From positions 38,855,615-38,919,614 of the forward strand of contig VZDJ01007747.1 of assembly GCA_008694505.1 (NCBI GenBank): a stretch of DNA of 64,000 bases, written 5' to 3'. The DNA comes from Cyanoderma ruficeps. Taxonomy: Eukaryota; Chordata; Aves; Passeriformes; Timaliidae. Position 1 is the first letter of the stretch; every line of letters begins with the position of its first letter. Shown one piece after another: positions 14,298-25,500 of this stretch. The notes beneath the pieces were generated by a model. The model was not told the DNA's origin. It made no database searches and was given only the letters and a program-made list of their open reading frames with translations. Both the position numbers and the translations under genes were made by a program.

Positions 14298-16617
14298 GTA
14301 CAGTTTATGACTCCTGAGGCTGAGAGCCACCATGATCAGAGACCGAGTGCCCTTTGTGATGGTACTGGCCCCTATTTTGCACAACACTTTCTCCTGCACA
14401 TAGTCCTGCTGGCTTCAGTAGTTCCTCACTTACCAAAGCACCCTTTCCATGCTGGGAAGTGTGGAGGCACAAGGCCCTGGAAAGTGCCAACATCAATGTG
14501 AAATTGTGTTCCATCTCCTTAAAACAACTGTCTTCCAAATACTTTTGTCCACATTTGAAAGCTAAGAGAGCAATGTTTTTTACCTCAGGAGTGGTTAGAG
14601 GTGCTGAGTTTGGGTACCAGGGAGTGCAGGGGAGTGCAGGGGGTGGCTTTGGCTCAGCAGTGGGATCAGTCCAAGCTCCAAGGAGTGTCTGGTGAGGGCA
14701 GTGCTCTGCAGGGTGCCCAGATCAGGCCGTTTACCCTCCTGAAGCACTGTCTTGTGCAAAGTTTGTTACACCCCTGTGTTTCCAGTTTTTTTCCAGGTAA
14801 AATTGTGTGCTTACAGTGTGGTGGGGCAGAGCTTTTGGCATTCAGAGCCTCAGTAAATTCATACCTGAATCCTGGGCTTTCACATAAGCATTTACGTACC
14901 GAGCACATTCATCTGCCTTTCTAGATGTATGACTGATTCCACACCACATGCACAAAACAGTTTGAGATCATTTAGACCTGTATATTAATATACAAATATA
15001 AGTGTTCTGAAGATCTGACATACTGCTGTGGATGTAGTAGAGAACAATGATCTGTGCATCTCTGTATCTTCTTCACTATGTGCCCTACACATGTGGTCAG
15101 GCAAAGGGAACTTTCTTTCCTGTGTGGACAAAGCAAACCTGTGCATATATGGTTTCATGCTGTTTCGTAACAGAAGGCAATGCCACATAGTGTCTAAACC
15201 TACTTCCAGTTAACAGCAAAACTGCCATAAGGTTCAATGGGTTTACAGTAAAAACTGTACTGTCTCACCCACATGCAGCAGGATTTCAACAGTTCAAGCA
15301 GCAAGTGGAAAATGTTACAGCATTTTTTTTTTACCTTTGCAATCTATGCACCAAATTCCCTTCTGCCTTGTAATTCCCCAAACAAATGAGACTTTCCCCA
15401 AACAAATACAAAATTCTCTTAAACTACAACCACAATGCTTCTTCACTGCCTTGTATTTTCTCTTATCCCCAGTGCCTGGAGCAAATGGCAGTAAAATGTG
15501 ATCTGTGTCTCAGCAGCGTTGAAGAGCCACATTACACTTGTGCATCTGGGGCAACAAGATACAGACTAATACAAGATCAGGTGTAATGTATATGTGGCGT
15601 TACCACAATGCTGTAAAAACAGTAAACCATAATCCTTGTTTTAATCTGAATTGCTATTATCCTCTTAAAAGGAAACTCTGGCTGACATCTTTTGCCAAGG
15701 AATAAACACAGAGGAAAACACTCTATCCTATATGCTGGATAGCTCTTACCTAAACAGTTCAATTAAAACCAATGGGACCAACTGTGTGCCCGAGTGCAAA
15801 CCTGCAGGAGGACTGATCACAGGCTTTGGCACTTTTGGCCTGAAGATGTACCAATGTGTGAACACAGCACAGCTTAAAATATGCCTATTTTAAAACTACA
15901 CTTGCTCGTGTTAAAACCAACCAGTTTTAGGCAACAGCTGTGCAGTAGCTATCTGAGATAAGGATGCAGAGTTAGCAGCGCAAATAGGATGGTGTGGACA
16001 GGAAAGGTGCTGAGCTCTTCCTGCTCAGCCTGTGCGCCGGGAGCCAGGCTATTCTGGTACACGGCTTCTGTGTATCCAGATGACGAAAGGCAGCTGAATA
16101 TGCTGGCAAGGACTGGAAGGCTGGCAGGAACTGTGGCTGCATTTCTGAGAGCTTTCCACTGTTTCTCTTTTTCAGCAGGTTAGGCCATTGTGTAGAGTTT
16201 AGTAATTCTCTTACATCCCCGTGCGTGTTTTTACAGCGCTGCCGTCTCCCTCTCTCGCCTGAACACCGCAAGGGGTCACGGAGGCGCGTGCCAGGCATAT
16301 TTTCACAGCCTCTCCGGCGGCCCGTTTGTATCGTCTTTTTCGTCTCCGTTCATTTCCTGCCATACTTTCCCTCACAGGCTGCTCCGCCGCCACACAGTCC
16401 CCTTTCCCGTTTTCCCTCACGCTTCCCCCGCGCCCGCCCGGCACGTCCCGCCCGGCGCGTGCGAGGGGGCGGTGCTACCAAAGGCCCCGCCTTCCGCCTA
16501 CCGCTTCCTCACGGCAACGCCACGCCCCCTCCTGCCCATTGGCTGCCCGTGCCTCTCTCCCCGCCTCCCGCCGCGCGGCACGCGCCTCCCGCCCCATTGG
16601 CCCCCTTCCCCGCCCTC

Positions 16618-16625
16618 ATTTGCAT
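16618..16625 (+). promoter_or_regulatory. Octamer motif ATTTGCAT
   Basis: A perfect ATTTGCAT (POU/OCT1 octamer) lies between the second and third CCAAT boxes and runs into TGACGC, half of a CRE-like site. It is the only markedly AT-rich stretch in this part of the island. Function is inferred from the motif only. Confidence 0.5.
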
Positions 16626-16708
16626 GACGCTCCGCACACCAATGGGCGACAGCTGCCTTCTTAACATGCAAGGAAGCGGCCAATGAGCAGGCGAGGGGGC
16701 CGGGCCAC

Positions 16709-16714
16709 CACGTG
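16709..16714. promoter_or_regulatory. Canonical E-box CACGTG in the MXD4 promoter
   Basis: A palindromic CACGTG sits 276 bp upstream of the start codon, between the fourth and fifth CCAAT boxes. CACGTG is the site bound by MYC-MAX and MXD-MAX dimers, and also by USF and TFE factors. The product of this gene could therefore act on its own promoter. This is an inference from one motif. Confidence 0.55.
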
Positions 16715-16989
16715 CTGTTGCTAAGCTTCGGCTTCTAAATTGTTACTACACGGGCAGCCAATGGGCGCGGGCGGCGGGGATCTGTCAACATCCCCTGCCC
16801 CGACGGGGGGGTGCTCTGGTCGCCGATTGGCCCGGCCGCCTCCTTGCGTCCCGCCTCGCGCCCGTCAGCCGTTCGCCATTGGCTGCGCATGCTGCCCGTC
16901 CCCTGTGTGTCAAATGTAGGTGCCTTAAAAACGAGGGCTCGGGAGTCCCCGCGCGTGAACTCGGCGCGGGGGGCTCGGGACGGGCAGCC

Positions 16990-17053
16990 ATGGAATTGAA
17001 CTCCCTGTTAATCCTCCTGGAAGCGGCCGAGTACTTGGAGCGAAGAGACCGAG
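16990..17053 (+). CDS. MXD4: MXD4 coding exon 1 (SIN3-interaction helix)
   Basis: Encodes M1-R21 plus the first base of E22. It begins [20 protein letters not shown], the amphipathic SID helix that inserts into the SIN3 PAH2 domain. The ATG at 16990 lies in CpG-island sequence and has a purine at -3 and G at +4. The donor is GAG|GTACAA. Confidence 0.97.
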
Positions 17054-20000
17054 GTACAAGGCGCAGGCGGGCAGTCGGTCAGGCACCCGCAGGCGCTCCC
17101 AGCCGCTCTCGGCCTTTGTTGTGCGGCGGCCGGGCCGGGGCAGCGGCCCCGAGCCCGCACCTGCCCGGGGGGGACCCGGGCTGCGCCAGCGGCACCGCGC
17201 TGGGGGAGCATCGCTGCTCGGATCTTGGCTTTTTTTTTATATAGAACCCCCAAAGCAAACCAGAAGGGGGTTGTTTGTGCCGCACTGGATGGGGACGGTG
17301 CGTGTGGCAGCGCTCAGGATCCTTCTCGCCGCTCCGTGTGTGGCAGTCGGTGATTGTATGGCAGCTCCCCTCCCCCAGCGCAGCGTGACAAGGGTTTGCA
17401 TGATCCGCCTCGTTTTTAATGTGCACTCCAATAATCCTCCTAATTTCGACACTTAGGTGTTGTTTTTTTTTCCTTTTGGTTTACCGAGTTACGTTTTTTT
17501 GTCTCGCTTCTTTAAGAGATGCCAGAATAAAATCCAAACAAATCAACCGGAAAAATTCTGTTCTTTACCCTAGCGTTCCTGCAAAGGAGGAAAAAATTGC
17601 ATGGAAAAAATATATTGCCACTAATGCTGACTTTGTCCCTAGAAGCAGAACATGGCTATGCATCAGTGTTACCCTTCGATAGTGACTATTCCAGAAAGAA
17701 AACAAAGGCAGGCACCATGGCCAGAAAATCCCAGAACAACAGGTAATAGACGCACCGCTTTTTCAGAATGAATCGTCAGCTTTTCCAATGTGTCTAGCTT
17801 ATGTGCAGTGCATACATTTATGAAAAATAATAACTAATCCAGTGTCTCAGTTTTCCCCATCCCGGTAGTCGCCATTTTTCCCCTGGATGGGCTTGGCTCT
17901 GTTTTGATCTCTCATATAAACACTGCCACGCGTACACCATCTCCTTAGTACTCACTGCACTTCAGAACCATCCGCCCTCATCGCTCCTTCTGCTCCGCGC
18001 TCGCCGACAGCGGCTTTTGCTGCAGACCTTAACACCATAATCGCCACCCAGATTTCTCTTTGCATGGCACCTAATTTCCCCCCTGGCATTCATTTATAAA
18101 CCACAGGCAGCGAGCCGGCCGCCTCCCCCATGGCAGCCCGAGCAGATGCAGCCTCCGGTTGCGGCGGCGCTGGGCTCCGGCGCGGGGAGCGTGTGCGGGG
18201 CGGCGAGGGGGGACGCTCCGCACGCCCTCCGGCCTCTCCGGGAGGTGCGGGGTGAGAAGGTGCCGGAGCGAACTTGACCTCCCCGCGGGCTGTGCTGCAG
18301 CGCCGGCTCGCCAGCCCTTCCGCCCGGCCGCCGCACGCAGATCCGCCGGGGTGCGCGGCTCGGTTGTTGTTTATCCCGCTTGTCGCCCATCCGCCTCTCC
18401 GCCGCCGCCGCCGTTTTGTTGTTGCCCCGCAGCCGCTACCTGCGCTGCGATGGCACGAGCCGAGCGCCGCTGTGCGCAGGCTCTGCAGCTTTGTTTGCTG
18501 CTCGGGCAGCGGCTGTGTACGTGCGGGAGGCTGACTGTCTTACGGGGACACTGCCGGCCCCTGCCCAGGAGCGAGCCCAGCCCTGGGCTCTGCTCTGCTC
18601 TTCCAGGGCTGCTCCGGAGAGAACCGAGGACCGTGCCCTGCTGGGCCTGCTCCGTCCCGGGGCAGCGATGCTCTCCCCGGCGCAGGCTCCGCTCTGCATG
18701 GTCATGCTGGATCGTGGCTCCTGTAGAATTGCCTAAAGTGAACTTGCTTTGCACGTGACTTGTTTTCCAAAGGAGCAGTGAGTCTCGGCAGGCCCGCTCT
18801 CGCTGCTCCAGCGGGCATCCTGCGGCCGGGTCGGATGGTGCTGGGGAGGTGCCCGGCAGATGGCCAGGAGCTGCTCGTGGGGCACCGGAGGTGCAAACCG
18901 AAATCAAAAGCTGACGAACTCCCTCCTTGAGCAAAAACATGAGCTGCTGAGCACCCTGGTGGTGCCTGCTGCGGCCGAGCAGTGTGCCTCAAGATTACTG
19001 AGGAGGAGCAAATTGTGTCCCCATGCCCCTGCTCCAAGCAAGGCAACCATTTTGGGGGCTGCTAATTGCAGTACTCCTACTTTGTGTTTAGTTTTAGTTG
19101 AATTCTTTGTCTTATCATGGAGCAATGAGAAGACAATTCATTTTAAAAGAGAAAGTCATCAGGAATGGGAGTAGTGTCTTGTGTCCTGAGACATTTTACT
19201 CTTCAAGATTTTTAATTATTTTCATATAAAGTATTCTCACTGCCTTTAAAAAAATTCAAAACAGTTTTCATAAGTTTTCCAGCTGTAAATTGCTCCTTGA
19301 ATTGTACAGATTTCTTGTCTGTCTCTTGCATTCAAGAAATCCGTGTTACTTACAGAGCTATTATTCCATCGTTTCCGTTCTTAGGGCTCTTGTCATCCGC
19401 TGCAAAATAGTTATTTGTCTGAATTGTAAGCTGCTTTCAGGAGTTTTTAGGAGAGGATTTGTAATCTATCAAATACAGCAGAATTAAAAGATTTCTGCTT
19501 ACAGATTTGCAAATGTTATTAAAGTTGAGGCACACACATCCACTTGCAGCTACCTTCCTGCTTTTTTTTCTGCCTGCAGATTTATATTTTATTTACCTGT
19601 TTAGCATTTTGCTCTGGTTCTCACTTCGTAGCAGTGGCAACCTTCAAAAATGCCATCCTGCAATGTGTACGTTTACTCACACTTTCTTTTCTTCTAGCTG
19701 CAGTTATGAGATGAGGGATGGGTCATCTGTGTTACAGGACAGGACAGTGCAAAATGAAATGTCAGGGAATGGTTTCCAGTGCGGACGCTACTGGGACAGT
19801 GGCTGGTTTGGTTCAGCACGGGTACCAGGCTTGCTGGCTGGTGTGGGAAGCAGAGGCACATTGCTTTAATGCAGTTCCCTGTTCCTTCAGGGACAGAGGG
19901 GCAGCAGCAGGGCCCTGTGGGTACCTCTGCATTGTCCTTACAGGCCTTGTACCCGTGTCCAGCAATTGCTGCTCATTTGCCTGCACACTTAGATTTGCAG

Positions 20001-22487
20001 GGGAGAAATTACCCCTGCATTTAAATATGCAGTGCAAAATACATGATGTACACCAGCATCGCTGTTTTATTATTATTTGGAGCTTAGAGGCTATACGGGC
20101 CGAGCCCCAGACTAGAGTGAATTTTTGGAAACAGAGTTAATTCTTCCTAAGCAACTCAAAGATTAATGGAGGGAGATGACTGGCCAAAGTTCAGAGGATC
20201 TGGAGTGGTCGTGGGTGATGTGAACCACTGAGCAAAGTGTTTGTCCATATTGTTCCATTTTAACCATTTTCCAGACTCATTCAGTTTGGAGCATTAGATG
20301 CAGGGAGGCATCTGATTCCATACAGGGGATTGCATACATGTTTGAAATTCACGCCTTATTATTTCATTGTTTTTCTGGATTAAAAATACATGCTTAAAGT
20401 TGGAGGAATAGGAAAGGAGCAGCTAACTGCACATTTCAAATCTACAGGGGCATTGTTGTTTTCATTATCTATTTTTGTATCCTGCTGCTTGCAGCATCTG
20501 ATCAGATTAAAAAGTGATATATATATGTATGTACATATGCTGGGTTTTTTTCATGCCTTATGAAGTATATGTATATAAAAGCATGAAAAACATCTCCTTA
20601 TTCTTGGAAAATCAGAAAAGAGGGGAGGAGAAGAAAAACTGTCAGATGTGAGGAAGGCTGGTGTGCTGTACTCTTCTTTGTTCTGTGTTTTCCCCCCCGT
20701 GTGCCTGCCTGTGGGGGGAAGAGTGTACCCCATGTAGCACAGGTGTGCTGTCCAGGTGCTGCGGGCTGAGCGACAGGCAGGGATGGATTCCAGCTGCCCT
20801 GGGCTTCAGCAAGGGCACTGATGGACCGCTCCTTCCTCTGCCGAGGTGCTGGTGATGGTCATGGGAGAAACTGTAGGAGGAGACCTCCATTCCTTGTGGA
20901 TGGCTGGTGAGGCCCAGACCCACAGGAGAAGGGGCAGGAGGCTGCTGGCCCTTCGGACAGGATACTCATGTCTGGGCTAAAAGCATGCTGACCTCTTGAC
21001 TGCAATGGAGTGAGAAGTAATTTTGGCAGGTTTTGATTCATGCAGGGAAAAATACCAGCTGAATTATATTTAATTAACCACAATCTATAAGCTTTTTGTC
21101 TGCTGTAGGAATTTAACAGTTTTGCTTTGTCCACTGTTAGCTTCGAATCAAAATTGAAAGTGGTTGTTAGCAGTTGATATTGATAAAACAACTGAATACT
21201 GATAAACAATATTCTCGGTGTTGTTGGTAGCAATCAGACACAGTTTTTAGCCATTTCTGTTTCACTTGCACATTAAAATGTCTTGATCTTAGATGTTTTC
21301 TTCTCAATTTCCTGTGATGTGCCCTTTCCCATGTCACACAAACCAAACTGCTTTGTTTTCTTTCTGGTTTGCTGTTCGTACCTTGTTCTCAGCTGAGATT
21401 CAGACTTGTTTCCCCCCAGTGATTTTGACCAAAATCCTCTGGCAAATGAAACTGGATTCTTGTTTTGTGAAGAGGACAGGAGATTAGAGAAAGGCACAAT
21501 ATTATCTTTTGCAGGGATGTAAACCTAGGTCACATCTTGTTACAATAATACTTATCAGGTACTTGACTATAGTATAATAAATGTCTCCGCAGAGCACTGG
21601 CTGTATGTATTTCCTAAAGCAATGCCATGCAGTCTAATAATTCTTTTTAAGGTGTACTTAGAATTTAAAAAAAGGCATAAAACAGCTGGATTTATTGCTG
21701 TTGTACCTTGGAAATGTTAATAACAAATATTCAAAAGTCAAGCTTGGTTTTTGCTCTGAAGAAACAGATAGGTGACACGTGTGCAATGTGCCAGGGAAGA
21801 ATGCGACACAAATCTGAAATTTGGTGACGTTTGCTCACAAGGCAAAGCACTCTGACAGAGTAACATGCAAGCCTGCAGATAACTGGGCTTTCTTCTGCCC
21901 TGGCTGCAGTGACACTCACCAGGTGTTGGGTACCTTGAGCTGTGTATGGGTTTGAGGTGTGTGTCTGCCCATGCACCGGGGAGCTCAGGCAGCTGCTTTG
22001 CCATGAAAGGGTCAGAAATAAGGTAAAATGAAAACCAAAATCTTAGTGTTAGATGCCAGTCTACTGAGGTCACGGTTAAATTTACTTTCAGAGAAAGGAA
22101 TTGAATGTCGGTGGTGCAGTGTGTTTGGCCTGTTAATTTAGGAGCTGGTTTATTGAAGGAGAGGGAGCAAAATAAATGCCGGTTTATAAATATATCTTCT
22201 GTGTCTATTAATTAATTAATATTTTTGCTCATATGTTATATAAATAGACATGTACTTCGTGCTGTGTTCTGGCAAAGGGTTATATGCAGGAAAAGATGAA
22301 AGTGGCATTTGGATTTTCAAATAAAAACAGAGCCTAATGTCCAAATTCCTCTGTTGATGTTGGCTCATGGTGAGGGCGAACCTGTGGCCCACAGAGCAAG
22401 CCCCTTGCTCTCTGCAGATGTTTTTCTGTGCCCACACTAAGCAGCTTAGGGATCAGGGCCTGATTTTTGGTTTATTTTCCTCTTTTT

Positions 22488-22532
<45 letters not shown>

Positions 22533-25500
22533 TGAGAGGTCAAGAATAAAACATTGCAAAGCAGACTGTGCAGACACAGCTCCTCTGAATTTTCACCTGA
22601 ATTTCTGAATTCAATAGATCTTTCAGTTTGCCTTCTTAAAGTTAAGACAGCACCTGATATTGCCACATTTGGTTTTAAAATAATTTTAGTGCCAATATAA
22701 AAGATTTCACCAATGGACCTATCCCTCCTGAGGAACTGCAGTAGGTCTGCAATGTTTGGAAGCTGCACTGCTTGTGCAGTTGAGGAAAACAAATTGCCAC
22801 CGTATTAGAAGCACGTTCAGACTTGGCCACTGCAAACATGTGGCAGCACCAATTTGAATGTGATCCCAGAACCAGAACTCTGCATCAAAGCTGTGCCAGT
22901 ATGCCTGGTTCCCAGATCCCAGCTGAATCTGCAGAACCGGTTAAATTTTGCTATGAGGAGAATGCAAAATTAATTTTTAGTGGATTAGTTCCATACAGAC
23001 TGTTTCTTTGACAGGCTGTAAGCAATGAGTCCAGTTTGAAACAAATGGAAAAAAAACATAAACCCAGAAGCAGTGAGTAATAGGCAGAGCGTGTGCTTAT
23101 GTTCGGGTTCATCTGTGCTTTGTGGGGTGAACTAGTATTTTCAGGTGCATTCCACGGCAGGTTAGGTATGTAGACAGCGAATTTCGTGGAAGTGAATCTG
23201 GATCCTTTCAATGAAAAGCTGCGCAGGAGTCACATTCACACAAGATTGCAGGTGTAAGGTTTATGCTTTTACACACCTGCACTTCTGGGAGTGGGAACTG
23301 GATGCAGACACTTAAGGTGTAGCACCTTGTAAAGCTTCTTGTTCTGTTTGTTCTTACTCTTTTGGCCTGGACAAAAGGTGAAGTGCTGGCAGTGTAGTTC
23401 ACATGGCTGCATGACCTGAGGTGGAGTTGTATCCTGCACATGGGTTATATAACACGCTGGCAGTCCTGCCTGTGCCAGAAAGCCCTGGCACTGGTAAGGT
23501 GCTGCCACTGTATCATGTACTTGGTTAACTACCCTGCTTTGCTCCCTATAGTGCTTTAAAGTGCGTTGGCAACTGGAAGTGTATTGGTGAGTCACGGTCT
23601 AGACCTGCTCCCATTAACACAGGGCAGTAAACAGCAGCATTGCCATACATCACTGCTTTTGTCAGGAGCTGCTGGCTTCCTGCTGAGCAGATACCCTGTC
23701 TGGTGGGGTAAATGGATGGAGGAGTAGGGAAGGTGTCTGAATACTGAAACAGGCTGTGCATCACACATGCAGTGAAATCTCAATCTAGTGTGTGTGTGAG
23801 CAGATCCTGCTGGCTCACCCATAAACTGGCAGCAGTGGACGTGGGGGGGCCCTTGCCTTTTCTGTGTTAGTCTTGCCATCTCAGTTAGCACCTGTCCAAA
23901 TTTCTTAGGTGTGTCTGCTGAATGTTGTATCAACCAAAAGCTGAAATCCAATACTTAGAATTCTTGTTTGGGGAAGAAAAGGTGGTGGATGGGGATTGTT
24001 CTGGAGATGTGCTGTGAGAAGTAGCACAGCATCTTGCAGACGCTGCGTTTGCTTGGTTCCTCCTTGTTCTTTCAAATCTTCTTTTGACAATTTCTTCACA
24101 AATAAAGTTTATAGTCAGTGAACTGCTTGGCATTTGCAAAAGGGATATTAGAGCTGTCTCAGATCAACAGTGTAGTCTAAGCACCAGTATTGGTTATCCC
24201 TTCTCTCTGAATATATGATTTTGCAGATTTTTTTTTGTTGTCGGCTTTTTCCCTTTATTTTTTTCTGAACCTTTTTACCTTTTTTCTTCCTTACTGCTAC
24301 CCCCAACTTCCCCAGGCTTTTTGTGGAGATATGAACTCAGTGGAGTGAACCTAAGTTAAACACCAGAACTCTTCCTTCTCTTGAAGCCATTTTTGAAAGG
24401 CTCCACAGACCACTTGCCTGCAAACCTCAGTCATATCTCTCTCTCTCTTTCTCATATAAATACATATATACATACATCTTACTAGTTGTGAGCTACATCT
24501 TATCTTTACTAAAGTAGTAAAAGACTCCATTTTGAAACAGGGTACTGGGTTATGTGGAGACCACTTATGTTTTCTTCCCTCACTTTAGGTTGCATAAACA
24601 GCAGGAGATGGATGTTCTTGCAATATGCTGTGCTGTAGACAGTGAAGGAAATAAAAAACAATATTTCGAGAGAGGTTCATCTCTTCTGAAGACAAACCCA
24701 ACCAAAGAAGCCCCTGACACACTTTGTAATAGGGTATTTAACTTGATCTGTAGATGGAGCAATTCTCAGGTAAATGTCAGGGCTCTTGGTTTTGGTTCCT
24801 GCCTAACGCCTGATAGTTGGGGCATTAATCAGCCCCTGACACCTCAGGAAATGTGTGTTTGGTGCCCACGTTTGCACACTGCAGGCGTCGCTGAGGCTTT
24901 TTTGTCCCCAAGAGCTCTGCCAAGAGGGACGTGGTCACTGCCGCTCGGTTTGGCAGCTGGCACACCCACGGCTGTGCCGCTCCAAAGCTGCTCTGGCAGG
25001 ACATACCTCAGGAGCACTCTGGGGTCACCCTTCATGTACCACAGGTGCCCTGTAGGTGTGCTGTGTGCAGGACTGCCAGCTGCTCATAGCATCCTCTCTC
25101 AGCCCAGCAAAATACTCTGTGCAGGCTGAATTTCTTGGCCAGTCGTTCCCTTCCTGTCCCTGTGTGTGCTCGCCAGAGCTGCTGGGAGCTGGCAGCTCAG
25201 AATGGGCCAGCTGGAGTCATCATGTTCACCTTTGTGTCCAATTGCCAGAAATGTCAAGGAGTTCATGTCATAGGGATGAATCCAGGCCAGGCTGCATTTC
25301 CTCTCTGGTTCCAAAGTTCCCTACAAACAGTGCCTTTGACAGGCCTGTTGAGAGTGTTCGGGGACAATGGTTCCCTCCTGAACGTCTGCTTTTCCATGTG
25401 TCTTCATAAACACTGGTGAATTCAACTTAGTCTTTGTCAATTTTTTTGAACATTGGTATGGAGAAATGATTGTGGAAAAAGTCTGATCTCTTGTAGAGAA

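Larger units (their letters stand above)
9016..16199. other. Intergenic region upstream of MXD4, proximal part
   Basis: No gene was identified. The region holds a (TTG)n microsatellite and two short direct duplications, listed separately. Composition is moderately AT-rich until GC and CpG content rises sharply at about 16200. Open frames are short and have no recognised domain. Confidence 0.6.
16538..16882. promoter_or_regulatory. Array of seven CCAAT/ATTGG boxes (putative NF-Y sites)
   Basis: Seven CCAAT pentamers occur in 345 bp, in both orientations. ATTGG is at 16538-16542, 16596-16600, 16826-16830 and 16878-16882. CCAAT is at 16639-16643, 16680-16684 and 16758-16762. Start-to-start spacings are 58, 43, 41, 78, 68 and 52 bp. 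Several have the extended context CCAATG/CATTGG that NF-Y favours. The array ends about 108 bp before the MXD4 start codon. The pentamers are seen directly; NF-Y binding is inferred. Confidence 0.75.
16200..17400 (+). promoter_or_regulatory. MXD4: CpG island and promoter of MXD4
   Basis: GC and CpG density rise abruptly from about 16200 and stay high through exon 1 and most of intron 1, typical of a vertebrate CpG-island promoter. The block includes a GC-box-like GGGGGCGGTG at 16465-16474, a row of CCAAT boxes, a CACGTG E-box and an octamer, annotated separately. A TATA-like TTAAAAA lies at 16925-16931, about 60 bp before the start codon. If it is used, the 5' UTR is very short, but CpG-island promoters usually start diffusely, so I do not fix a start site. 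Confidence 0.85.

Noticed and set aside
1..16200. 3' end of ZFYVE28, expected from synteny
   Set aside because: I looked for the C-terminal FYVE-type coding sequence on the plus strand and could not find it, so it is not annotated.
18371..18940. 189-codon minus-strand and 199-codon plus-strand (18159-18758) frames in the intron 2 CpG island
   Set aside because: Stop codons are rare in GC-rich DNA, so both strands stay open. The amino-acid composition is a by-product of CpG-rich sequence.
22490..22800. Poly(T) run considered as the tail of a minus-strand processed retrocopy
   Set aside because: No TTTATT (reverse AATAAA) near the run, no recognisable coding sequence beyond it, and poly(A)-tailed retrocopies are rare in birds because CR1 does not use poly(A).
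24554..25129. 191-codon plus-strand frame in intron 2
   Set aside because: No domain, ordinary composition, and it lacks a clear splice acceptor/donor pair compatible with MXD4 phases.
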